Shown one piece after another: positions 22,430 through 33,174 of a stretch of DNA of 64,000 nucleotides. Below the pieces are notes generated by a model. The model saw nothing but the letters and a program-made list of their open reading frames with translations. It did not search any database and was not told where the DNA came from. A program made the position numbers and the translations under genes. This DNA is from Sapria himalayana (Eukaryota; Streptophyta; Magnoliopsida; Malpighiales; Rafflesiaceae), in assembly GCA_029783825.1 (NCBI GenBank), contig JAREIK010001718.1:3600898-3664897 (forward strand). Reading direction: 5' to 3'. Every line of letters begins with the position of its first letter. Within the stretch, counting starts at the first letter, position 1.

Positions 22430-23870
22430 CAATTTATAAAGAAGAAGAAACAAATGATAAAATTATGGTGTTATGTTTGAGATGATGATGTGTAAAATAA
22501 TAATCAATTGCAATGTACTTGATTTATTCATGAAAGACTAAGTTGAGCAATCTAAATAGTATTTTTATTGTCGTGATACATAGCAGTGAGATGAAAAAGA
22601 AATATTCTCATATCTGCAAGTACCCAAAATAATAAATAGATTTTTTTGGTAGTAGATATTATAGCATGATGCTTTGTTTCAGTTGAAGATAGAGAAACAA
22701 GAGATTGTGTCTTCTTCTTCTAATAAATAAAAGAATTATCCAAGAAGATACAAAATATGATATTCGACTTGTGATCATTAGGATCATTATCACGATCAAT
22801 ATTAGAATGTGTATGCATTTCACATAAAATGTGAATGAAAGTAAAAGATTCTAAAAGATTGTACCTCAAAGAGGTCTCAAAATATGAAGAGCAACTATCT
22901 AATGAACTATATTAGGAGAAGCAATAAATTAACTAACAAGATGAATAACATAGGCAATATTAAGATAATTAATTGTAAGATATACTTGAGATCTCAACAA
23001 TAGTGCGACATAATGTAGGATGATCTGACAAAGGTACATTATTAGAAGAATAGTACTTTGCATTAACTTCAATCAAAGTATCAATAGTTTCATTATTAGT
23101 AAGGCTAGCTTGCTTAAAAATATATATAATATATATTTGATATAGAAAGAAGATAACTTCTAGGCAAGTAGGATACCTCTATACCCAAGAAATATCGGTG
23201 ATAACTAAAATCCTTCATTTCAAATTATTTATCTAAATGTGTTTTAAAAATTAAAATATTATCAATATCATCACTAGTACTAATCATGTCATCAACTTTT
23301 AAGAAATGATGATGTGATATTTTTCAATACACTTAACAAAGAGTGATGGATAATAACTAGTAACAAATCCAAGAGAGGAGATCACAATAGAAAATTTTTC
23401 AAACCAAGCATGAGATACTTGTTAGAGTCTATATAATAATTTTTCAACTTACAAACATAGCCAAAAGTATGATACATATCAGCAGGAGGGTCCATATAAT
23501 CTTTTTCTTGAAGATTTTCATTTAAGAAGATATTTTTAATAACAAGTTTAGAAATGTACTATCATTGAACTGGAGCTATAACAATAAGATTCTGAACAAT
23601 TGTCATTTTTATAATAAGAACAAAAATCTCATAATTCATACTATACTATTTTGAATATTTTTTTGTAACCAGCCTAATTTTGAAGTACTTAATAGATCAA
23701 TCCGAATTAGTCTTAATCTTATACACTTAATGATAACTAACAATACTCTTGCTAGGAGGTAGAGGAATTAAATCCCAAGTACTTTTCTTATGCAAAATAA
23801 AAAGTTCTTTATCCATAGCTTGCTATCAATTTGAATCAAGAATGATCTATTTATATAAAGAAGATTCAAA
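22430..23870 (-). mobile_element. Copia RT-RNase H relic, minus strand
   Basis: The minus strand translates in pieces into copia reverse transcriptase and RNase H. Near 23700-23800 it reads VLGI-FLYLLARVLLV-KCIR, compared with 'TWDLVPLPPGKSIVSYRWVYKIK'. Near 22750-22650 it reads DPNDHKSN, FCIFLDNSFIY and SLVSLSSTET, compared with 'DRKSTTGFCIFLGNSLISW' and 'SRSSTEAEY'. Near 22580-22510 it reads MYHDNKNTI and IAQLSLS, compared with 'CDNKSAIQIAHN'. Stops are frequent. No LTR was identified. Confidence 0.7.
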
Positions 23871-23989
23871 GAAATAATGAATAGAAGTTAAAAAATAAAT
23901 AAAAAATGAGGAATAATAAGAATAAGTAAAATCTGGTAATTTTATTAATTTACAAACATGTGTAGATTGATATAGAGATGAATCTACAA

Positions 23990-24118
23990 TAGAGGTGTCA
24001 AACGAGTCGTGTCATGTTGGCATGACCTATTTTTTTGAGGCACGGTCGTGCCACTGTGCCTGACAAAACACTGGCCCGGCACAACATTGGCATTGTACAA
24101 ACACTAGGGTTTGTACAA
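23990..24118. mobile_element. Isolated hAT terminus with small palindrome
   Basis: TAGAGGTGTCAAACGAGTCG at 23990 is a good left end of the main hAT family, followed by 'ggcacggtcgtgcc'-type subterminal sequence. No matching right end was found. At 24093-24118 a perfect 10-bp inverted repeat (TTGTACAAAC / GTTTGTACAA, 6-nt spacer) closes the similarity. The element is probably truncated. Confidence 0.6.
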
Positions 24119-24597
24119 TAATATTATTTTCCCTAATACATTATTTTCATAGTTAATAATATTACTAATATAAATTTATAAAATACTAATATTATCATAA
24201 AAACTTCTATAAATGAAGTTTGAAATATATCGCTACAATTTAAAAGAAATTATTTTTTGCAAAAAAAAAATATATATTGAATCAAATTTTTAGTGATTAC
24301 ATAAGATTTTTTATAACTTAGAAACAAAATAAGCCTTTATCTCTACATGAAAATTAATATATTATTTCATGTGTGTGTGTGTGTCTTATATTTTTTATGA
24401 AGAAATATATTTTTCACGTTAAATTGATAAATAGATTATCTATGAAATGATACTATGGATAATTGAATCTTGATGTAGATTATTTTATATTTTGATGCAA
24501 AATTATCCAATAATTAGTTCTAGTTCCCAAAATGAATAATTTATATATATTTTGACATGATTTATTTTATATTTGCATATCTAAGTATCTCAACAAG

Positions 24598-25422
24598 GAA
24601 GCATGGACACAGCTCCCTACAGACATGTCCAACACCTGGACACGTAGACACGGTACGGACATGGCCCGGATACATGTCCGATATGCCACTTGACGTATTA
24701 TTTGATCAATTCGTATCCGATACGCCACGTGGTGTATCGGACGGTTGCGTCGGCATCCATATCCATGTCGATAGTGTCTGGCGTCCGACGACGTCGAGTG
24801 TCCAACTTCGCCGCATGGGCGACGTTGGCCACTGGCAGGGGGCGGGCGCGATTTGAGGGGGAGGCAGGGAGCGGGCGCGATTTGAGAGAGAGGCAGGAGC
24901 GGCATGATTTGAGGGGAGAGCCGGAGAGGCAGGGGCGGTCGTGATTTGAGGGGGGAGGCATAGGCAGACGCGATTTGAGGAGGGAGGCAGGGGCGGGCGC
25001 GATTTGAGGGGGAGGTAGGGGCGGGCGTGATTTGAGGGGGAGGCAGGGGCAGGCGTGATTTAAGGGGGAGGCATGGTCGGGCGTATTTTTGTGGGGATGT
25101 GGCATAAAATAAAATATTTTTATTTTATAAAATAAAAAAAATATATTTTTATATAATATAATTATAAAATATTATTTTATAAAATAAAATATAATATTTT
25201 TATTTTATAAAATAAATAATATATATTTAGTTTATATAATAAAATATTTTAATTTAATTTAATTTATTTTATTTTATAAAATACCTAATATTTATAAAAA
25301 AAAATTATTTTTAATTTTATTTTTTATATCATGTCGTATCTATATCCTAGTTTTTTAGAATTTACAATTTTCCCGTATCTTTCTGTGTCGTATCCTCATA
25401 TTCATGTTAGTGTCCGTGCTTC
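24598..25422. mobile_element. Inverted-repeat element carrying a GC-rich minisatellite
   Basis: The ends GAAGCATGGACAC (24598) and, inverted, GAAGCACGGACAC (ending at 25422) match at 12 of 13 positions. Both subterminal zones contain 'gacacgg' and 'catgtcc' phrases. The GC-rich minisatellite at 24830-25095 lies inside, followed by a very AT-rich half. I found no convincing target duplication, so the superfamily is open. The overlapping open frames here (for example 24698-25105 on minus) encode Pro/Arg/Ser repeats and are not genes. Confidence 0.6.
24830..25095. repeat. GC-rich minisatellite, about 28-32 bp unit
   Basis: About eight imperfect tandem units share GCGATTTGAGGGGGAGGC and a GGGGCGGGC phrase. 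The marker GATTTGAG (once GATTTAAG) recurs at roughly 24848, 24880, 24905, 24941, 24971, 25000, 25030 and 25058. The array is strongly purine-biased on the plus strand. Confidence 0.85.
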
Positions 25423-27401
25423 TTAGTAATTTAACACTGTTAAAAGACAATGAAAAGCTAGTATTAAAAGAAAAAAAAAGTGTTGAATACAACAAATTCC
25501 ATGATAGGATGTCGAGTATGCATGTTATCATACTCGGATTGGATGTGAAGGTTAATCAAAAGATCTAAATTTGTAGAATTATTTTTAGGATGATATGACT
25601 TAATGGGAAGAACAATAATGAGTGTTTTGTTTCATAAATATGTACACATGTTTTCATAAAACATGCATTTTATTAAATGTAAACCATCTTATTGTTTTAT
25701 TAAAAGCTAATTATATTTTGTTTAGTATTAAATTCACAATTTAATTTTAGAGGAGTTTAAATATATCTCAATATATAGCTTTCTATTTGTTTAAGTGTAC
25801 GATCATCTAAGTGTATGTAATATTGATAGTGAGCTTAAAATTTATTTTAGACTTATAAATTATAAGTAATCTCTAGTAAGATATTATAATTATTTAAGTT
25901 ACGTGATATTTAATATAATCTTATTATTAGTCAATATTGTAGTCATTTTATTACATAATATTTTGATCATTCATAAGTAATAAATTAAATGATTCAATAA
26001 TATCTCAGCTTGAAAGTGTTATTAACTCATTTGAGCATACATATGTATTTTTTAGTCTTACTTATTGAGTGATCTAGATTTTAGAGATATTTTTCTATAA
26101 AAAAAGGTTCAAATTATTATTAACTCATGATTTATTCCATTCTCTAATATATATTTACACACACACGCACAAGCACACACGTGTGCGTGTGCTTGTGTGT
26201 ATATTTTTTGGATAATTTAGAAATAAAGAAATCGAAGGGTTTTTGAAGAGGATATGTCTGTGCAAAGGCTTGAAGATTCTTTTCTTTAGGTTTATACTAT
26301 GTGGATATGGTGGGTGTATATTGAAAAGTGAAAACAATTCTATTTCAATTCTAGATTGTGTAGATTGGTTGGGTCCTTCTTGAGGGTGGGTGTATAATTT
26401 TATTTCTCCTTTGTTTTAGTTGCATACTAATAAGACTCATATTATTTTGGTATTCAAGTTCAAGGTTTTAACTCTACCCAAAATCTAGCTTCAAAGTGAA
26501 GGTTTTTCCCCACACCTAAATACACATTTTCTCCCTCAAGATCATTTAATTTGTGTCTTATCATTCCATATTACTTGAGAAATTGGATGTTTGTGGATGG
26601 TTGTGCTCTGGGTGGTTGCATTCTTGGTGAGTTTTCACTGTGGGTAGCTTTTACTTCATGCCTGAATTGGTGCTTTTGGGTGGGAAGCTCTTCCAGTTAG
26701 TGCTTTTCTAGGTAGCCCAATTTCTCTGATGGACCTCACTCTAATACTAGAATGATAGGTACTCGTCCTAATAGCTCTAATAACTCTTATAAAAAGCTAG
26801 TTCAAAAGTAGAGGTTTGCCCTCACATTAATATACCCATCAATCCCCCTTAGGATACTTCTGTGTGGGCTTTATCATATTTTTATGGTGTACCTTTTGTT
26901 TGGTCGATACATATTCTTTCTTATCAAAGAATAGACATTGGGTCCAGACTTATGGTCACATCATAAATAATCAATATTCACAAGACAATCCAGTGTGAAG
27001 ATTCTATTTTTTGTGACAAGTTTTTGTTTGATGATGCATCATGTGGGATGATTGCTGCTTGCTAGTGATATTTGCATATAATATCCCATACTTGTTATAA
27101 TGAAGTTTGAACTATGTGCAAAGAATAAACATCTTCTCCCACTTAATATTTATAATTTTTCGTGTGTCCATTGGCTAGGAATATGATATAAGAGTACATA
27201 AATATAAATATTAAAGCATGTCATATTGGAAATAAGATTAATTTAATAATGCCTTTTAATTACCTAGAATTAAAATTATCCAAATTTTGCGATGGGCTTA
27301 CCAAAATGTTATGCAGATGGAGATCATGCTTCTACCTTCTATGCAAATGATTCTCATTTTAGTGTCGAGTGTGTGTTAGGTTAATATCGCGATAGTATTA
27401 T
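25423..27401. other. AT-rich intergenic DNA
   Basis: No gene was recognised. Two phrases at about 26485 and 26800 ('aaaatctagcttcaaagtgaaggttt' and 'aaagctagttcaaaagtagaggttt', given here only to mark their likeness in part) suggest a diverged dispersed repeat. The CACGTG palindrome at 26156-26200 is listed separately. Confidence 0.45.
26156..26200. repeat. Imperfect palindrome of CACA/TGTG with central CACGTG
   Basis: ACACACACGCACAAGCACAC is followed by GTGTGCGTGTGCTTGTGTGT, an inverted repeat of roughly 21 bp per arm centred on CACACGTGTG. It can form a hairpin. The central CACGTG matches a G-box core but probably arises from the repeat. Confidence 0.8.
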
Positions 27402-28169
27402 TCTAGAAATAGAGGTGTCAAACGGGCCGGCCTAGCACGGCACGGCCCGTTTTTTCACGTGCCCCGCCGTGCTACCGTGCCGTGCCGGGCACGGCACGGT
27501 ATTTTAAAGTCGGGCACGGCACGGCCCGTGGGCACGGCGAGGCCGTGCCGTGCCGTGCCCGGCCCGCTCGGGCACGGTTGGCTTGGACCTGGTCTCCTGG
27601 ACCGGCTCAACCGGGGTCCGGGTCCCGGGAGCCAACAGGCAACACGCAACAGCCAAGCACGGGCACGGGCGCACGGCCCGTGCTTGGCACTTGGCACTTT
27701 GACTTGGCAGATTATAAAAAATTTTTTTTTTTTTTAAATTTTTTTATTAAGTTTCTGTTTATCTTTATTTAAGTTTATGTAATAAATAAAAAATAAAATT
27801 TTTTGTAAAAAATATTACATTTAAAATTAAATGTAAGTATGTAAAAAAAAAATTAGAAAATTTATTTTTTTTTTCAATTAAGTTTAGCATATTTTAATAT
27901 TATAATGTATTAATTAAATATTAAGATTTAAAGTTAATAAATTTTAAAATAATATTTAAATCTTAAATTAATAAATAAATACATTGAGTTAGTAAAAATT
28001 TTAATTAAAAAAAATTTAAACTACGCAAATAAAAATTACCATTCATGCTTTTGAAACCAATACTCCGAAAAAAAAGTATAAGTTTCAACTTCAACACAAC
28101 GTATAATACAAAGTACAAACAAAGCGTATAAATAAAAAAAAAATATCGAAAAAAAAGAGCAGATGAGCA

Positions 28170-30294
28170 TCAATCGTCAAGCGGCATATAATGAGAATCA
28201 TCAGCCGCAACATCAAGATCAGTATCATATGGGTCATCATCATCGGCAATCAGCTCCTCCGCCATCGTAGTGGATGTGGATGCGACTGCAGTGTCTGTCA
28301 TAGTCCCAGCTTCAGCACGATCACTGATGCTAAATCTCGATTCCTCCCAATCCTTCAAACATGTCAAAGCCTCAATCATATCTGGACGTAATCTCGATCT
28401 CCTATCCGAAATCACGTTCACTGCAACAAAAAAAGCAGACTCCGATGCTACGCTCGACACCGGAGGAGTCAGTAGATCCCGTGCCATCCTAGATAGCACG
28501 GGATAGGCGGACTCATATGATTTCCACCACTGTAATAAATCAAGATTCTTATTGTCAGAAGGTGATAGGATTGAGCAGTAATCGGTATCTAAGTACCGAG
28601 ACAGCTCGCTCCTATGTGAAGGTCCACCACTACGTTTCCCCCTCGCTAGGTTAATGGAATAAGCGTCATCTCCGAACACGGTATCAGAGTCCGTACTCAC
28701 AGTCTCAACACCACCACCACCATACCTAGTATCGTAGTATGTATATAGGTCTGTCAACTTCTCGTAAATGAACCCTTCAGGTGGCTCTTCCAGGTTCATG
28801 CACGAGGAAATGAAAGTCAGGGTGTTTTCAATCCCTTCCACCTTAGCCCTAGGGTCCATGCATGCTGCGAGGCAATAAAGAGATGGAATGGTGGACCAGT
28901 ACTTCAGGTACTTGGTCTCCATCTCTGCAACCATATGGCTGAGCGTCGGGTCCGCTCGATACATCCTAAACATGCTACTAATGTTACATATGCAACGGAG
29001 TGCAATGCAAGTGGTGGGCGTATAAACCGACGAACACATGTTCGTCGTGTCATAAAATATCTTCAGGAATTTCATAAATGAAATTCCTGAATCCCAGTCA
29101 GTGTCGTCAATAATAAGTTCGCCACTCTTACTATTGACGTAGTCGGATATCACGTGTTCGTATCCAACACATGATTCCAACATCAGGTACGTGTAATTCC
29201 AACGATGTCTCACATCAGATTGGAATTTCTTCTTCTTAAGATTCGCAGACAAACAGAGATTACCAAACTCTTGTAGTCTGCGAGGAGTGCGAATATACTT
29301 GAGTGCATTGCGTATATTTTTCAACGCGGGGGAACACACCTTCATACCCGCTTGAACTATCAGGTTAATAACATGACACATGCATCTGACATGAAATATC
29401 TCTCCTAAAGGTGCATCTCTAATATTCCTAACAAACATATTGATCGCTATTCCATTATTCGCAGCATTATCGAAAGTGACACTAAAAATTTTATTTTGAA
29501 TTTTATATTCCCTAAATATTTTCATCATACACTCAAAAATGGCCGGGCCATCATGATGATGAAGAATCTCTGTGAATCCTAATATTTTTTTATTTATTGT
29601 CCAGTTTGAATCGACATAATGACTAGTGATACATGCATAAGAAGAATCATCGTGACATGTCCATATATCGGACGTCACAGGAGACCACTCCACTAAATGC
29701 CAAAAATTCCTTAATTATTTTTTGTTTTTCTAACTTATATATCTTTAGTATGTCACTCCTAGATGTGGACCTAGGAATCCTACGATAGGATGACTGAAAA
29801 TAAGTCTGCATGATGCGCACTACCCTCGGATCTTCCGAAAATCTGATCGGAAGACCCATCAATGTGATGAGCCTGGCCATGCCGTCCCTACCCAACTCGC
29901 TGGAGTATACGAAGGGAGTAAACTTTGAGACTGAACTCGATCCAGTCTCAAAAAATGTAGTGTCAAGTTGGGTTTGCCTAGGATCTAACGGTCCATGTTT
30001 TTTGGAGCATATTTCAGCATGCCTCTTTAGGTGCCCAGTCCCACATGTACTCTTGCATGTTAAAAGTCGCATACAATATTTGCACTGTGCCATTTCATGT
30101 TCCTCACCCCTAACATCTAATTGTGTTATTATTTTAAAATGTGTCCAAACTACAGAAGTCCTCCTAGTTTTTTGTTTTTTAGAATTTTGGGCTGAGATGA
30201 CAGGAGAAACCAAAGTTTCAGGAGCCACAGACGTTTGTGTAACACTAACATTTTCATTTTCAAAATTTAAATTTGTGTTAGGTGAATTTGTCAT
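28170..30294 (-). pseudogene. hAT transposase with BED finger, one frameshift
   Basis: The gene reads from 30294 down to 28170 in two overlapping frames. The first frame (30294-29647, 215 codons) has an acidic/Ser-Thr start and a BED-type zinc finger at residues about 50-100 (C71, C74, H88, H92, C96, with GTGHLKRH). The second (29693-28170, 507 codons) carries the catalytic RNase H-like fold: SDIWT (Asp9), TFDNAANN (Asp75), RCMCHVINL and RWNYTYLML. The hAT dimerisation domain (LLQWWKSYESAYPVLSRMAR, ASESAF, LRPDMIEALTCLKDW) is at about 385-450. The frame switch falls at about 29690-29705, just before SPVTSDIW, where a family protein would continue smoothly. The Ser-Thr-Gly-Gly usually found after ASESAF is FVAV here. 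Otherwise it is open and of typical length (about 700 aa together). The frameshift should disable it unless there is a short intron or a sequencing error. Confidence 0.9.
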
Positions 30295-30787
30295 TTTTTA
30301 TTTTTCGTACTTTTTTCTAGAGAGAGAAGCTTTAGAGAGAGAAAATAAAAAAAAAGTAAATTATATTACCCGGTAAAAGCAATGAGGTCACTCACGTGCA
30401 AGATGCACCGCAGGAAGCTTTGATGTTCAAAACTCAAGTTGAGTTTCACGAAAATCCAAGCCGAAATCAAAAACACGAGGGCCGAGAGAGAGAAGCACGG
30501 ATTATGTGAGAGAGAGAAAATATAGAGAGGATTAATGTTTTTGAAAAACATAAATTTTATAGGGAGGGGGGTAGATTTTATAGGCTAATTAAAGTTTTTT
30601 TTTTAAAAAAATTATTTTTTTATTATTTTTTTGAATTTTTTTATTATATTTAAGGGGCAGAATCACGAGGACCGTCGGATTCTGCCCCCTAGCCGTTGGA
30701 GTCGAATCCAAGGGCTGAAAATCGCTCAAATTTTGAAAATTTTTTTTTTTCCCGTTAGATATTTCGATTTTCTCGGTTTTCGGCAGA

Positions 30788-30831
30788 AAAGACCGCGGGT
30801 CGGGTTTGTTTGGACCCGACCCGCGGTCTTT
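30788..30831. repeat. Perfect 18-bp GC-rich hairpin in hAT subterminal region
   Basis: AAAGACCGCGGGTCGGGT and its exact reverse complement are separated by 8 nt. Slightly decayed versions lie in the non-autonomous copies at 40734-40775 and 50634-50672, so the structure is a conserved feature of this family. Confidence 0.88.
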
Positions 30832-31158
30832 TTACCGGGGGGGCCCTGATGGGTCGAGTTACGACTCGTGAGTCGCGACTCACGCCACGGCACGCGTGCC
30901 TGCGGGACCGGCACGGGATGGACCCATGCCGGCGTGCCTGCGGGACCGGCACGGGATGGACCCGTGCCGGCGTGCCGTGCCTAGGCACGAGCTGTGCCGG
31001 GCCAGGCACGGCACGAAACGTGCCTTGCTTCGCCCGGGCATGGCACGGGCCCGGGCACGGTTTTTGAACGTGCCGGGCCGGCCCTGGCACGGCCGAACCG
31101 TGCCGTGCCTCGTGCTGGGCCGGGCCGGCCCGGCCCGTTTGACACCTCTATCTAGATA

Positions 31159-32490
31159 GTTGAAGATATTGCGTCTCATGTATCTTTAAAGATGTGCATA
31201 TAATTCAAGAATTTCTCACCTGGTTAGTCATATCAAAAATATTCTCGTCCAAATACATTTAATCTCAGAGTTTTTATAAGATCTGTTATTTTTTTTTTTG
31301 TCTCTTCTCCCAAATCCAACTCATATTATCTCTTGATCCATATATTGGCATTGGGATCTTGGGGCCAAAGTAGGTAAGGCATTCCTCTCAACTGCATGGT
31401 AGGTAATCTAGCAAGTATCCTGGCTATGTATATCAGGCATCCCTAGAGGTGGAACAAGTGTTCCTGGAGTTAGAGTATTTATCCTCTACTATCATGTAAT
31501 TTATATGAAATTTATTGTGTTAATATTTGTCTACTAAAATGAGGTAGGATCTCCTAAATGATGAGTAACGAATGATGTCAATCAATTAGATAATGACGCA
31601 CTGCTTCATTTGGGTTATATCATCTTGATTTCCTAATGATCCATTGATCATGGGATATCAAATCATCAAAATCAATGATTAATAAGATATTTTCATTTGA
31701 TAAAAGAATTCCTTTCTTCAAATGTCAATCTTTTAAGCATCATGTAGGCATTTACACGTCTTGATGTGTTTTCATCGTTTGATTATTGCTGATCAAATAT
31801 GTTACAGAACCAAAAACGTCTCTCAATTGACAACAGGAGTTTGTTATGGATGGGACAGAACAAAGAACGTTTATTAAATTATATTTTTATAAATAAATAC
31901 AAGCTAACATTATTAAAATATATGTGAGTGAGTGAGTGAGTGAGTGTGTGTGTGTATTATAAATAGACAAATATCACAAATAATTACTATGTTAGCACGA
32001 CACTCAAGCCAGGCTTGAACAGAGTCTAATTAGAATGCAAAATCAAAACTTTGACAAAAATTAAAGGTAATCATTGATTCAATATTGCAAATTCAAACCA
32101 AAATTAAGTCTAAACTATCGGTTAAATGTAAATAGAAAAATTGAAGAAAAAGTCTCAAAGTATATGTACGAATACATGAATTATTAATTATGTAAAACAA
32201 TAAAGGAAAATCATGTGAAGGGTAACTTAAATTATTTAAAAACATATATACAGTATAATAAGTTTATATGTGCATATAGTTTGTTTGTTGAGGATATTAA
32301 AATATGAATATTTTTAGTTTTTGTGTTTTTTTTTTTTTTTTGAATTTGCTTAGTTGGTTTTTGTTAGACATTTTCTGAGAGCTCCTTTTGCAAATTCTCA
32401 CATTAATCGCGAATTCGTAATTTGCTTAGTTGATTTTTTATTAAACAATTATTTGATGATCATAGTTGGGTTGCGCACGCATGCGGATGC
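31159..32490. other. Intergenic DNA upstream of the RING gene
   Basis: No coding sequence was recognised. A (GTGA)n/(GT)n run is at 31925-31957 and a 17-nt T run at about 32325-32341. The last 150 bp are less AT-rich and presumably include the 5' untranslated region and promoter of the RING gene, but no clear TATA element can be singled out. Confidence 0.5.
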
Positions 32491-32973
32491 ATGGGCTCGG
32501 ATTCGGATGCGAGCATTTCGCTGCAGTGGAATCCCACTTCCGGAAGCGAAACGGCGAGCGGTAACTTCGACTGCAACATCTGCCTTGATTTTGCTCGGGA
32601 CCCGGTCGTCACGCTGTGCGGCCATCTGTACTGTTGGCCCTGTATTTACAAGTGGCTTCTCGTCCAGGCGACCTCCCTTGCCTCCGGCGAGAGCTCACAG
32701 TGCCCGATCTGCAAGGCTGGCATATCTCACGCCTCCATGGTCCCGCTCTACGGTCGCAGCGGCGCCGACGCCAAGACAGCTTGCCGAGATAGGACTCTAC
32801 CCCCGAGGCCGCTGGTGAATGACAGCTCTGCCGCGGACTCCACGTCGTATAATAATAATTATAATTGGAGCCTCTGGTTGGGTAGTCGGGAGGAAATGGA
32901 GATGGACAAGTATTTGAACAGAATCTCCATCTTCATCGTTTGCTGTATCATTCTCTGTCTCTTCATGTTCTGA
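32491..32973 (+). CDS. RMA-like RING E3 ubiquitin ligase, tail-anchored
   Basis: This is a single-exon gene of 160 aa. A C3HC4 RING finger spans residues 28-74: C28, C31, C43, H45, C48, C51, C71, C74. The sequence context CNICLDFARDPVVTLCGHLYC, cited here as CNICLD and VTLCGHLYCWPCIYKWL, and then CPICKAGI and VPLYGR, is diagnostic of the plant RMA (RING membrane-anchor) family. Residues 144-160 form one hydrophobic C-terminal segment, as expected for a tail anchor. Known RMA proteins sit in the ER membrane and ubiquitinate membrane clients, for example aquaporins. At 160 aa it is shorter than the 230-250 aa I associate with the family, mainly because the RING-to-membrane linker is short. The ATG at 32491 has a G at +4. 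An out-of-frame ATG at 32481 precedes it by 10 nt. The gene is convergent with the glutaredoxin gene. GC content is far above the flanks. Confidence 0.88.
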   Translation: MGSDSDASISLQWNPTSGSETASGNFDCNICLDFARDPVVTLCGHLYCWPCIYKWLLVQATSLASGESSQCPICKAGISHASMVPLYGRSGADAKTACRDRTLPPRPLVNDSSAADSTSYNNNYNWSLWLGSREEMEMDKYLNRISIFIVCCIILCLFMF

Positions 32974-33174
32974 GCTGACCGCAACTCCATCTTCATCGTC
33001 GAATAATCATTCTCGGCCTGTTCTTTTTTTCCTTTTTCTGGAGCGAAATAATAATTCAATTAAAAAAACTCTTAGCTTACAAGCCCATATTCATTGAATT
33101 ACTTCCGAAGGAAAAGAAAAGACATTTTTTCCTGGGTAACTTTGGCAACAATAATAAGTAGAGAAGTGGAGATT

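Larger units (their letters stand above)
27410..31150 (-). mobile_element. Near-complete hAT transposon (copy B), 3.74 kb
   Basis: The terminal inverted repeats start TAGAGGTGTCAAACGGGCCG at the left and TAGAGGTGTCAAACGGGCCG read inward from the right. The 8-bp target duplication is TCTAGAAA (27402-27409) and TCTAGATA (31151-31158), 7 of 8 identical. Both subterminal zones are extremely GC-rich with repeated CGGCACGG/CCGTGCCG phrases. The right one also has an 18-bp perfect hairpin. The single transposase lies on the minus strand and is broken by one frameshift. It is the best-preserved member of a family with at least four other decayed copies here (A, C, D, E) and several internally deleted ones. 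Confidence 0.93.

Noticed and set aside
24557..25105. Several overlapping open frames of 84-135 codons
   Set aside because: They fall in the GC-rich minisatellite and in the ends of an inverted-repeat element. They have Pro/Arg-rich composition and no motif.
27455..27772. Open frames in the left end of the hAT (also 30631-31179, 34981-35412, 35558-36005, 40509-40917)
   Set aside because: All lie in CGGCACGG-type subterminal repeats where stop codons are rare by composition.
28191..28506. Plus-strand open frames opposite the transposase, and 29810-30376
   Set aside because: These are antisense shadows of the hAT transposase, which has clear BED and hAT motifs on minus.
32354..32818. A 154-codon frame overlapping the RING gene
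   Set aside because: It is an alternative-frame shadow of the GC-rich RMA coding region. It has no zinc-finger pattern.
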